Source: a bacterium | GTDB taxonomy: Bacteria > Bdellovibrionota > FAC87 > UBA2466 | Direction of reading: 5' to 3' | DNA: 14,590 bases | NCBI GenBank assembly: GCA_022842225.1 | Contig: JALHPX010000023.1 | Coordinates: 1 to 14,590, forward strand | Shown here: positions 1-6,929 of the stretch, piece by piece | Numbering within the stretch: the stretch's first letter is position 1 | How the letters are laid out: every line of letters begins with the position of its first letter | Translations under genes and position numbers: made by a program | The notes under the pieces: model-generated | Told to the model about the DNA's origin: nothing | Databases searched by the model: none | The model's input: the letters and a program-made list of their open reading frames with translations, nothing else

Positions 1-110
1 ACTTTCCTTGCATCTGTCTCCGCGCCGGAATGGTCCAATAAAAATCAAAAAACCACGCCGAGCCCGGCCTGTGCTGGCGGCGACGGCGGAAAAGACCGTT
101 CGTAATCGGT

Positions 111-1073
111 ATGTTCCCCACGCAAACCCACGCTCCGGTTTTCGTCTTTGCTCCCATGGAGGGAGTGACCGACGCTCCGATGCGCCAACTCATCACGCAG
201 ATTGCGCATTGGGATTGGTGCGTAACCGAATTTATTCGCATCAATGATCTGGTTCCTCCCGATAAAGTTTTTTTGCGCAAAGTCCCCGAGCTTCTAACCG
301 GCGGCAAAACGCTCTCCGGCACTCCAGTGAGTGTGCAATTACTGGGCGGCAACGCCACTAATCTCGCGCTCTCAGCAAAAGCCGCGGTGGATTTGGGCGC
401 TCTGGCAATCGACTTAAATTTTGGTTGCCCGGCGCCGACGGTGAACCGCCACGACGGCGGCGCCACTCTCCTTAAATATCCCGACCGCTTGTTTGAAATT
501 GTCCTCACCGTACGCCGGGCCGTGCCGGATCACATTCCTGTCTCCGCTAAGTTGCGATTAGGCTGGGAAGATCCGTCGGACTGCATCCGGAACGCCGAAC
601 GGGTCTGGAGTGCAGGCGCTAGCTGGATCACGCTGCACGCCCGCACGCGGATGGCCGGCTATTCGCCTCCTGTGTTTTGGGATTGGATTGGCAAAGTGGC
701 AGCTTCCGTGAAAGTTCCGGTGGTTGCTAATGGCGACATCTGGAGCCTGGATGATTTTAAAACCTGCGCGCAGGTCACAGGTTGCCAGGCCTTTATGTTT
801 GGCCGTGGAGCGCTCGCCGATCCATTTCTCGTCGATAAAGCGCGGGCATTACTCGCTGGCAAAGGCCCGGTTCCCATCACTCCACCCCAATGGCGCACTT
901 GGTTCCTGGGGCTGGACCAAGTCACGGCCGAACACCCTCGCAAATCGGAGGTGCTTGCCAGTCGTTGCAAGCAGTGGGGCAATTTCGCGAACCGCGTGCG
1001 AAAGAATGATTGGTTCGATAGGATTAAGAAACAAACGACTTTTGAGTCGGTTCTGTCGGCTCTGGGCGAGTAG
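111..1073 (+). CDS. dusC: tRNA-dihydrouridine synthase, DusC-like
   Basis: FMN-dependent enzyme that reduces a uridine in the tRNA D-loop to dihydrouridine using NADPH; the DusC subgroup of E. coli acts on U16. The 320-residue protein has the usual Dus length. Seen: an APMEGV flavin-site motif at residues 14-19, the DLNFGCP signature with catalytic Cys106 at 101-107, a GGATLL stretch at 116-121, KLRLGW at 147-152, the HARTR segment at 176-180, NGDI at 207-210 and the phosphate-binding GRGAL at 231-235. The EGV form of the first motif, the 'CVTEF' segment (37-41) and the 'VQLLG' segment (75-79) resemble DusC more than DusA or DusB. The ATG at 111 lies 13 codons before the first motif, as in relatives, although no good Shine-Dalgarno sequence precedes it. 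It is first of three same-strand genes, 25 bases before the next. Family call is firm; the U16 specificity is inferred. Confidence 0.93.
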   Translation: MFPTQTHAPVFVFAPMEGVTDAPMRQLITQIAHWDWCVTEFIRINDLVPPDKVFLRKVPELLTGGKTLSGTPVSVQLLGGNATNLALSAKAAVDLGALAIDLNFGCPAPTVNRHDGGATLLKYPDRLFEIVLTVRRAVPDHIPVSAKLRLGWEDPSDCIRNAERVWSAGASWITLHARTRMAGYSPPVFWDWIGKVAASVKVPVVANGDIWSLDDFKTCAQVTGCQAFMFGRGALADPFLVDKARALLAGKGPVPITPPQWRTWFLGLDQVTAEHPRKSEVLASRCKQWGNFANRVRKNDWFDRIKKQTTFESVLSALGE

Positions 1074-1098
1074 CCGCCACTATACGAGGGTGCCCTCC

Positions 1099-1497
1099 AT
1101 GCAAGCGAAGCGGCTGTTCTATTTAATTACTGGGTTTGTGAGTTTGGGACTGGGAGTGGTTGGGGTGTTCTTGCCCGTTCTGCCGACGACACCCTTTATC
1201 ATTCTGGCTGCGTTCTGTTTCTCTCGTAGTTCGGAGCGGTGGCATAAGTGGTTGTTAAATAATCAAGAATTTGGCCCCGCCCTAAGCGATTGGGAACGCT
1301 ACGGAGTTATCCGACTGCGAGCCAAGCTGCTCGCGAGCGTTTTGATTGCCGTTAGTTTTACGTCGATGTGGATCTTTGCAAAAGTCGCTACGGCACTCAA
1401 ACTTACTCTCATTGGAATCGGTATTTTGGTCCTGATTTTTATTTGGACACGGCCCTCCGTGCCAAAAAAGAGTGATTTGTCGACGAAAACTCATTAG
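1099..1497 (+). CDS. YbaN-like inner membrane protein (DUF454)
   Basis: Small integral membrane protein of unknown biochemical role, 132 residues. It resembles E. coli YbaN along its length: an N-terminal hydrophobic segment (residues 6-26), the conserved LPVLPTTPFIILAA core (25-38), the CFSRSSERWHKWLL segment (40-53), then two more membrane segments at about 78-97 and 102-117. The same open frame extends far upstream into the Dus gene, but the real start is the ATG at 1099. It is preceded by GAGG (1086-1089) nine bases away, begins exactly where family similarity begins, and lies 25 bases after the Dus stop. Probably co-transcribed with the Dus and exonuclease genes. Confidence 0.88.
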   Translation: MQAKRLFYLITGFVSLGLGVVGVFLPVLPTTPFIILAAFCFSRSSERWHKWLLNNQEFGPALSDWERYGVIRLRAKLLASVLIAVSFTSMWIFAKVATALKLTLIGIGILVLIFIWTRPSVPKKSDLSTKTH

Positions 1498-1506
1498 AGT
1501 ACGGCC

Positions 1507-2136
1507 ATGGCAATCTACTTGAGTTTAGACACCGAAGCGACCGGCCTTACCGAAGAATGCGTTCTAATTCAGATCGCAGTCGTACCGGTTGATACAAAAA
1601 AGAATCTCGTTTACCGCGAGCTGGGCAAAGAGTGGCTCGTTCATTGCGAAACCTTCGAAAAGTTAAAGCCGACCTTAAATGATTGGGTGATCGAGCACAA
1701 CGAAGGCTTGATTCGCAAAGCCAATAAAGAAGGTCTGCAGCCCGACAAGGTGCGAAGCGAATTAAAAGCCTATCTCCAGAGCGCACCGATCCGCGCTCTC
1801 TTTGCTCCTCGCCACCGTCCTATTTTGCTTGGTAAATCTTTGAGCGCTCTCGACTTGCCTCTCATGACTAGGACCTTCGGCGCTGAATTTATGCGCGAGT
1901 GTTTTCACCACCACACTGTAGATGTGACTTGTTTTGCACGCTCCTTGGTAGACGCTGGCATGTTTCCCGAAGGCACAGAGTCAACGAGTAAGCTTCTAGG
2001 GTATTTAGGTATTCGCGATGATGCGAAGCACACGGCTTTGAGCGACGCAGAGGATATGGCCGACGCCTATCTCAAGATGCTGGAAAAACTAAAGCCCTCG
2101 CTCCTGCACAAGATCTTTCCATTCTTGCGGCGATAG
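1507..2136 (+). CDS. DEDDh 3'-5' exonuclease, oligoribonuclease-like
   Basis: Predicted two-metal-ion 3'-5' exonuclease of the DnaQ/oligoribonuclease (RNase T) superfamily, 209 residues, against about 180 for classical Orn. The acidic signature is visible: Exo I as SLDTEATGL with Asp8 and Glu10, Exo II as LGKSLSALDLPLM with Asp116, and Exo III as HTALSDAEDM with His175 and Asp180. The His-x4-Asp spacing marks the DEDDh class. The segment after Exo II (FHHHTVDVTCFARSL, 133-147) resembles the Orn pattern, so RNA oligonucleotides are a plausible substrate, but a DNA exonuclease is possible and no specific symbol is justified. The protein ends in a short basic, hydrophobic tail (195-209). It starts 9 bases after the DUF454 gene with only a weak ribosome site, and its last 48 bases overlap the end of the convergent gene on the other strand. 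Confidence 0.85.
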   Translation: MAIYLSLDTEATGLTEECVLIQIAVVPVDTKKNLVYRELGKEWLVHCETFEKLKPTLNDWVIEHNEGLIRKANKEGLQPDKVRSELKAYLQSAPIRALFAPRHRPILLGKSLSALDLPLMTRTFGAEFMRECFHHHTVDVTCFARSLVDAGMFPEGTESTSKLLGYLGIRDDAKHTALSDAEDMADAYLKMLEKLKPSLLHKIFPFLRR

Positions 2137-3915
2137 CCCTTTATCCGAAAAATTTACGATGAGGTAGGAGGCTGGGACCCACAAGTCGACCTTTTTACCG
2201 TCGACTGTTGCTGGGCTAATCCAGCCTTCTTCGGCGCGTGCTAATTGAACTGTAATTTTCTGAGGTGCCCGCGGGTACATAGCCGAATTAGAGCTATAGG
2301 TGCCAACAGTAGCAATGGCGGAACCGAGCCGAATCCGAGTCCACCAATTCGCGGTATCTTTGGGAATTTCGTCGATATAACCGGTGCTAATGCGAAATGC
2401 CTCGTTACGAAAACGAGTAAATCCGTCGACCCAACCTTCGCGAATACGCTGCCAGTTTTTCTCATCCAGTGTAGCGGATCGAATCGCTTCTACCGCCGGC
2501 TCAAACGATTTTAACGCGGTCTCCACTTGATAATTAATGTCAGCGTAGACTGCGGTGGCGCCAAACACTTTTGTCGTGCAGTCACCAACAACCGTATTTT
2601 CCGGCTCTGTACGCAGCGCCTCCGACCAATTGGCGTGACTCGAAAACCCATCCAGAGCAGCCGCTAGCCAGCTTACAGCTGTGGAGCGACTGTACGTCGC
2701 ATTGGCTTCGCCGTAGGGAGTTGCTTTGAGCGGTTCCTTCACGCGCTTCCACCAAAACACCAGACCAATTTCGAATGCCGATGGATCGGCCTGCGCGGCT
2801 TTTGGAAAGGGAGTGCTGGACCGAGTGACGTAACTACTGGGTAACGAATCAAAAATGGGTTCAATAGGGAAAGTGCGTGCTGCCATCGCTGCATCGGCGG
2901 GCAGGGGATCGGCGACCTTAAGATCCTTCCAAAGTACTTCTGGATGCAAATCGCGCAGCACAGCTTCGTGCCAAGAAGAGCCGTAATCGGCGAGCAGCGA
3001 AACGGCCGAGAGTCCGGCGTAGCGACCGCCTGTACGAGTTTCTCCGGTATCGCGACGCAGTTCAGAAGCTGCTTTGAGAGAAAGCCCGTGGCGCTTTCCG
3101 AGATACGACAAGTAAGTGTCGATCTTGCCCGCGTTATCGATGACACGGGAATCGCGTGAAAACCGACCAACGAAGGTTGCGCTCTCGGATTCGGTTGGGA
3201 TAGCGGCCGAAAGCACCGCTTGCGAGAGCCAGAATTTCCAAACCTCTGGACGCGAAGATTGCGCCACATACCCACTAAACCGGCAGGTCTGATTCTTCAG
3301 GCGTTCCCAAAATGGGCTTGCCGCAATTTCCTTCGCGGTGGCCCCCGTGCTGAGTTTCAAATTGCCGCCAAAGACAAACGCGAGCTGCTCTTTGTCCGTC
3401 GGAGTGAGGTCTGAAAAAACTTTTTCGCAGTGTTGGGTGAGGTCGGTGATCGTGCCGAATTTTTCTTCTAAAAGCCGAGATAGAAAAACCGCATAGCGCG
3501 TAACCGAAACGGTTTCGCGTGAATTGCCGGCTTCCGCTAGCCGCTCTTTTGGAAAGGTTTCTGAAAGCGCTTTCACGAGAGTTTTGACATGCTCGTAAGC
3601 GAAGCGATCGAGGTGTTCACGTGCGCGCTCTAGCGCCAGCTGAAGCCCTAACTGCGCCACTTCGGGCGTAATTAGAGCAGACGGGCTGCGGATCCATTTA
3701 GCAAAACTGCTCTTGGGCAGCTTTTTGTCGGCAAATGCCTCCCCGTTGATGGGAGTGATCCAAACTTTGCTGTTAGCGAAATTTCCCGCGTGAACGGAAG
3801 TAGAAACTGCGGCGGAGAGAAAAAATAGCGGTGCGGCCAGCGCTAAAAGCGCCCGATAGAACCCGTCCCGAGCCGAAGCCCCAGGCCAACCCAATATGCC
3901 GTTCTGTTTCACCAT
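2089..3915 (-). CDS. Large exported protein of unknown function
   Basis: A 608-residue protein that I do not recognise. It begins with a signal peptide: a basic/polar stretch with Arg16 and Arg21, a hydrophobic run at about 22-36, and an Ala-x-Ala-like site near VHA at 41-43, so the mature protein is about 565 residues in the periplasm or outside. No transmembrane segment, nucleotide-binding motif or HExxH motif is visible. The body is mixed charged and hydrophobic and looks largely helical, with many aromatic residues and few cysteines. The start is ATG at 3915, followed at once by GTG; GGGGA lies directly before the ATG and sits better for the GTG. A sigma70-like promoter and a tandem repeat lie immediately upstream. 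The 3' end runs 48 bases into the exonuclease gene. That it is a gene is clear from length, signal peptide and promoter; its function is open. Confidence 0.8.
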   Translation of the reverse strand: MVKQNGILGWPGASARDGFYRALLALAAPLFFLSAAVSTSVHAGNFANSKVWITPINGEAFADKKLPKSSFAKWIRSPSALITPEVAQLGLQLALERAREHLDRFAYEHVKTLVKALSETFPKERLAEAGNSRETVSVTRYAVFLSRLLEEKFGTITDLTQHCEKVFSDLTPTDKEQLAFVFGGNLKLSTGATAKEIAASPFWERLKNQTCRFSGYVAQSSRPEVWKFWLSQAVLSAAIPTESESATFVGRFSRDSRVIDNAGKIDTYLSYLGKRHGLSLKAASELRRDTGETRTGGRYAGLSAVSLLADYGSSWHEAVLRDLHPEVLWKDLKVADPLPADAAMAARTFPIEPIFDSLPSSYVTRSSTPFPKAAQADPSAFEIGLVFWWKRVKEPLKATPYGEANATYSRSTAVSWLAAALDGFSSHANWSEALRTEPENTVVGDCTTKVFGATAVYADINYQVETALKSFEPAVEAIRSATLDEKNWQRIREGWVDGFTRFRNEAFRISTGYIDEIPKDTANWWTRIRLGSAIATVGTYSSNSAMYPRAPQKITVQLARAEEGWISPATVDGKKVDLWVPASYLIVNFSDKGLSPQEWKDLVQERGL

Positions 3916-3916
3916 T

Positions 3917-3952
3917 TCCCCAAGTCAATGAGTTAACTCCCCTAAGTCACTG
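3917..3952. repeat. Tandem direct repeat in promoter, possible operator
   Basis: TCCCCAAGTCAATG (3917-3930) and TCCCCTAAGTCACTG (3938-3952) are near-identical direct repeats that differ by one inserted base and one substitution. Their starts are 21 bases apart, about two turns of DNA. On the minus strand one copy fills most of the -35/-10 spacer and the other lies between the -10 and the start codon, which is where a repressor site would sit. The repeat is seen; a regulatory role is inferred. Confidence 0.4.
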
Positions 3953-3958
3953 CGTCAA
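3931..3958 (-). promoter_or_regulatory. Candidate sigma70-type promoter of the exported orphan gene
   Basis: Read on the minus strand, a -35 TTGACG (3958-3953, five of six matches to consensus) is followed after 16 bases by a weak -10 TTAACT (3936-3931). The predicted start falls roughly 8-12 bases before the ATG at 3915, giving a very short leader. The hexamers are seen; promoter activity is inferred. Confidence 0.45.
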
Positions 3959-3979
3959 ACAAACCTTTGGGATTCGGAC

Positions 3980-3985
3980 TATAAT
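3980..3985 (+). promoter_or_regulatory. Consensus -10 box placed for a leaderless mRNA
   Basis: A perfect TATAAT ends six bases before the ATG at 3992, so transcription would start at or next to the start codon. There is no Shine-Dalgarno sequence in the C-rich spacer. No good -35 lies 16-18 bases upstream. The motif and spacing are seen; leaderless translation is inferred. Confidence 0.5.
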
Positions 3986-3991
3986 GCCCCC

Positions 3992-4444
3992 ATGTTGAAT
4001 AAAGAATGGAATTTCTTAAAGAATTTGCCAGGTGGAAACCGGGTTTTTTCGCAGGCTTTGCGCTGGTTTGTGCCTTACACCGGGCGCTTGGGAGCGGTGG
4101 TTTTAGAGGTGGGTCCAGGGAATTGTCGCGTCCGTCTGAAGGATCGGCGCGGAGTGCGCAACCACCTCCATTCTGTCCATGCCATGGCGTTGGCGAATTT
4201 GGCGGAGATGGCCTCCGGAATGGCGCTGGTTTATGCGCTTCCAGAAGAGCAAAGAAGTATTTTGGTGGAGTTTAAAATAACTTATCTGAAAAAAGCGCGC
4301 GGCACTCTGGAGGCGCGCAGCCAGTTTGATCTGCCGAAGTGGGGACCGGCTCAGGATTTTCTGGTGCCGGTAACTATTTTTAATTCCGAGAACGAAGAAG
4401 TCTGCCGCGCCGAAGCCCGCTGGCGGATTGGCCCAAAGCAGTAG
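3992..4444 (+). CDS. DUF4442 hotdog-fold protein, putative thioesterase
   Basis: A 150-residue protein of the DUF4442 group in the hotdog superfamily, related to PaaI-type acyl-CoA thioesterases. Seen: a helical N-terminus, then strand-like VVLEVGPGNCRVRLKDR (36-52), a conserved NHLHSVHAMALANLAEMASG helix segment (57-76) carrying the likely active-site residues Asn57, His60, His63 and Glu72, followed by alternating strands such as LVEFKITYLKKARG (91-104). This order matches the family. A hydrolase acting on an acyl thioester is the usual guess, but the substrate is unknown. It stands alone on its strand: divergent from the exported orphan gene and convergent with hrpB, whose stop codon is one base beyond its own. 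A consensus -10 directly before the ATG suggests a leaderless transcript. Confidence 0.82.
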   Translation: MLNKEWNFLKNLPGGNRVFSQALRWFVPYTGRLGAVVLEVGPGNCRVRLKDRRGVRNHLHSVHAMALANLAEMASGMALVYALPEEQRSILVEFKITYLKKARGTLEARSQFDLPKWGPAQDFLVPVTIFNSENEEVCRAEARWRIGPKQ

Positions 4445-4445
4445 G

Positions 4446-6899
4446 CTATTCCTTGAGCACTTTGCTGGGATCTTCCGGCCAGGCATGGCGCGGGTAGCGG
4501 CGCGAAAGCTGGCCGCGTAACTCCGGATAAGTATTTTTCCAAAAACTCGTGAGATCGCGCGTGACCTGAACGGCGCGCTTGTTCGGGGCGAGCAAGTGCA
4601 CCGTAAGTGGCACTTTGCCACCGCCAACGGTGGGAGTGGTGGTCATGCCAAAGAAATCCTGCAGACGCGATTCTACCCAGGGGTCTTTGTCGAAAGCGTA
4701 CTGAATCGGTGCGCGGCGTTTGGATTGCAGCAAAAGTTGCGCGGGGGCGAAGCGGTGAATGTCGCTGTGAAATGCGGGCGGCACCAACGCGTTTTCCCAT
4801 TCGACTTCGCGCAGACGCCCGATGGAAAAAATCCCCAGCAGCGATTCTAAAAACCGATCTCGCCAGAAATTTTCTCCTGCTTTGTCCGGATGGTGGCGCA
4901 CCCAAAAAGCGATGCGAGCAGCTGCACTCTCCGCGGCAGCGACATCGGCGCGAGCGCGAATCTTCTCTAACCACACCGCAGGTGGAGCGGATTCAATTTG
5001 GTCGGGAGTCATCCCCAATGCTTTCTGGGCAAATTGCATGGCGGTGGAGATAGAGGCCTCGGGTGTGGCTTCGCGGCTCTCCAAAGTAAGAGCGCCAAAT
5101 TTTAATTCGTTTTTTCGCGTAAGGCGTTTTGAATTCTCATCCCAGGAGAAACTTTCTGTCGATAAAACTGGATTTGAAGGCAGATCCAGAAGCCATTCTT
5201 CTTCGATGGGACAGATTCCAAGGATACGCGCAGCGGGCTGCGAGGCCTTCGAGCCGTCGGATTTTTGCAGCGATGGCACGACAAAGAAGGCGTGGTTTCC
5301 CAAGACAGCGTGCTGCCCCATAGTTGCCGAGCCGCTCTCACTCAAGACAAAACTCTCCTGCGCTTGGCCAAACGGCTTTCTCCGCTGCGCGATCCGATCG
5401 GGAAAAGCAGTGACGAGGCTGCGGGCTAATCCGTCGGGGGTAGGTGAGGCAGTAGCTGCTCTGGGGAAAAAACCACGCAAGCGATCGCGAATCCGCGCCG
5501 GCGGCTGCGAGCGAATGGCCTCTTCCAGAACGTCGACGTTTGCGAGCTTTCCCTCGGAGAGCAGGCTTGCCAAAGAAATCCCAGAATCTAAAACTCCCAA
5601 TTTCTCTGCTTCGACGAGAAACCGCCCAATGCGTGGAGGCAGAGGGAGTTCGCAGATGCGCTTGCCGGTTTCGGTAATGGCGCCATTTTCCACCGCGCCC
5701 AATTTCTCGAGCAACGCCAGGCTCTTGGACCAACGATCCACTGGAATGACCGAAGGCCAAGTGAGTTTGGTCTCGTCAAAGCCAAGCGAGCGGATTTCTA
5801 AAAGGGTGTGGGATAAATCGGCACGCAAAATCTCGGGAACATCCGCGTCGGGACGTCCATAAAAATCGCTTTCACCAAAAAGGCGAATACACCGGCCCGC
5901 GGCAATGCGGCCCGCGCGGTTTGCTCGCTGTATGCACGAGGCCTTGCTGGTTTTTTGCGTGCGCAACACCGGAATCCCCGTCGAGGGATCTTCACTAAAA
6001 ACACGGTGAAGGCCGGCATCGATCACCACTTTGATGCCCTCGATGGTGACGGAAGATTCTGCAATATTCGTCGAGAGAATGATCTTTTTTCCGGCGCCGG
6101 GTTCCACGGCACGCTTTTGCGCGTCGCCGTCTAAATCACCGTGTAGAACGCAGACATAAGCACCCACGGAGGCGGCGAGCGGTGCCAGCGTAGTCTGAAC
6201 TCGATTGATTTCTGCCATGCCAGGGAGAAACACCAGAAAGTCGCCAGCACTAGGGCCGTATTGTTTCCACTCCTCGCGGATGCAACGCGCGACGGCTTGG
6301 TCCAGGTAAGTTCCTTGGGGCACCGGCTGGTGGTGAATATCGACTGGAAAGAGGCGGCCTTCGACTGTCTGTACCGCGCAATCCAAGGTGCGCGCGAGCG
6401 ATTCGGCCTCCAGCGTTGCCGACATCAGGAGCAGACGAAGGTCTGGACGAACTGTGCGCTGCAATTCCAGGAGCAGGGCAAATGCCTGGTCTCCTTGCAG
6501 ATGCCGCTCGTGGAATTCGTCGAGAATGACTGCTGCAACATTCGAGAGTGTTCGGTCGGAGAGAAAAAGCCGGACAAGGGTCCCTTCGGTGAGATAGCGC
6601 ACGCGCGTACGCGGCCCCACCACTTTCTCCCAACGAAACTGATAGCCAATTTCCTCACCCGCTTTTTGTCCGCGCTCAAAGGCGACACGGTTGGCAGCAA
6701 GCCTCGCCGCCAATCGTCGGGGTTCTAGGACCCAGATTTCAGACGGAGTGTTCTTGTAGAGGGTGTCGAGAAGGTACGGTGCTACTCGCGTGGTTTTCCC
6801 ACTGCCGGGAGTGGCCTGGAGAATGAGGCGATTATGCGTCTTCAAATGAGACGCAATCGCGTCCAAGTGAGGATCGATAGGGAGGGCTATTTTGGGCAC
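4446..6899 (-). CDS. hrpB: ATP-dependent helicase HrpB
   Basis: DExH-box superfamily 2 helicase of 817 residues, the usual HrpB length, predicted to unwind or remodel RNA in the cytoplasm. Motifs in order: Walker A PGSGKTT (31-37), motif Ia LEPRRLAARLAA (58-69), TEGTL (105-109), motif II DEFHER (127-132), motif III SAT (160-162), motif V STNIAESSVTIEG (276-288) and motif VI QRANRAGR (324-331). The C-terminal HrpB-specific region is present, with GGGKVPLTVHLLAPNKRAVQ near 750-770 and the closing RRYPRHAWPEDP. Motif VI has Asn where QRAGRAGR-type proteins have Gly. The start codon is GTG at 6899 with no clear ribosome site, 30 bases after the acyl-CoA dehydrogenase gene, so translation probably depends on the upstream message. 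It is the last gene of the minus-strand cluster. Confidence 0.95.
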   Translation of the reverse strand: MPKIALPIDPHLDAIASHLKTHNRLILQATPGSGKTTRVAPYLLDTLYKNTPSEIWVLEPRRLAARLAANRVAFERGQKAGEEIGYQFRWEKVVGPRTRVRYLTEGTLVRLFLSDRTLSNVAAVILDEFHERHLQGDQAFALLLELQRTVRPDLRLLLMSATLEAESLARTLDCAVQTVEGRLFPVDIHHQPVPQGTYLDQAVARCIREEWKQYGPSAGDFLVFLPGMAEINRVQTTLAPLAASVGAYVCVLHGDLDGDAQKRAVEPGAGKKIILSTNIAESSVTIEGIKVVIDAGLHRVFSEDPSTGIPVLRTQKTSKASCIQRANRAGRIAAGRCIRLFGESDFYGRPDADVPEILRADLSHTLLEIRSLGFDETKLTWPSVIPVDRWSKSLALLEKLGAVENGAITETGKRICELPLPPRIGRFLVEAEKLGVLDSGISLASLLSEGKLANVDVLEEAIRSQPPARIRDRLRGFFPRAATASPTPDGLARSLVTAFPDRIAQRRKPFGQAQESFVLSESGSATMGQHAVLGNHAFFVVPSLQKSDGSKASQPAARILGICPIEEEWLLDLPSNPVLSTESFSWDENSKRLTRKNELKFGALTLESREATPEASISTAMQFAQKALGMTPDQIESAPPAVWLEKIRARADVAAAESAAARIAFWVRHHPDKAGENFWRDRFLESLLGIFSIGRLREVEWENALVPPAFHSDIHRFAPAQLLLQSKRRAPIQYAFDKDPWVESRLQDFFGMTTTPTVGGGKVPLTVHLLAPNKRAVQVTRDLTSFWKNTYPELRGQLSRRYPRHAWPEDPSKVLKE

Positions 6900-6929
6900 A
6901 GTGGAAGATAAACCAGCTGGAGCTGGAAA

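Noticed and set aside
1..22. Possible start of a divergent minus-strand gene: ATG at 13-11 with GGAGA (21-17) upstream.
   Set aside because: Only four codons would lie inside the window and the ribosome-site spacing (three bases) is short, so it cannot be supported.
8..247. 79-codon plus-strand frame overlapping the start of the Dus gene.
   Set aside because: It is out of frame with a clearly conserved gene, has no ribosome site, and its product shows no motif.
724..1098. Long N-terminal extension of the DUF454 gene, starting inside the Dus gene.
   Set aside because: The extension is a shadow of Dus codons; family similarity and a ribosome site both place the start at 1099.
4444..4446. A terminator between the convergent DUF4442 and hrpB genes.
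   Set aside because: Only one base separates the stop codons and no stem with a T tract is visible around the junction.
4822..5862. 346-codon plus-strand frame opposite hrpB.
   Set aside because: It is entirely antisense to conserved helicase codons, with a low-complexity Ser/Arg-rich product typical of a shadow frame.
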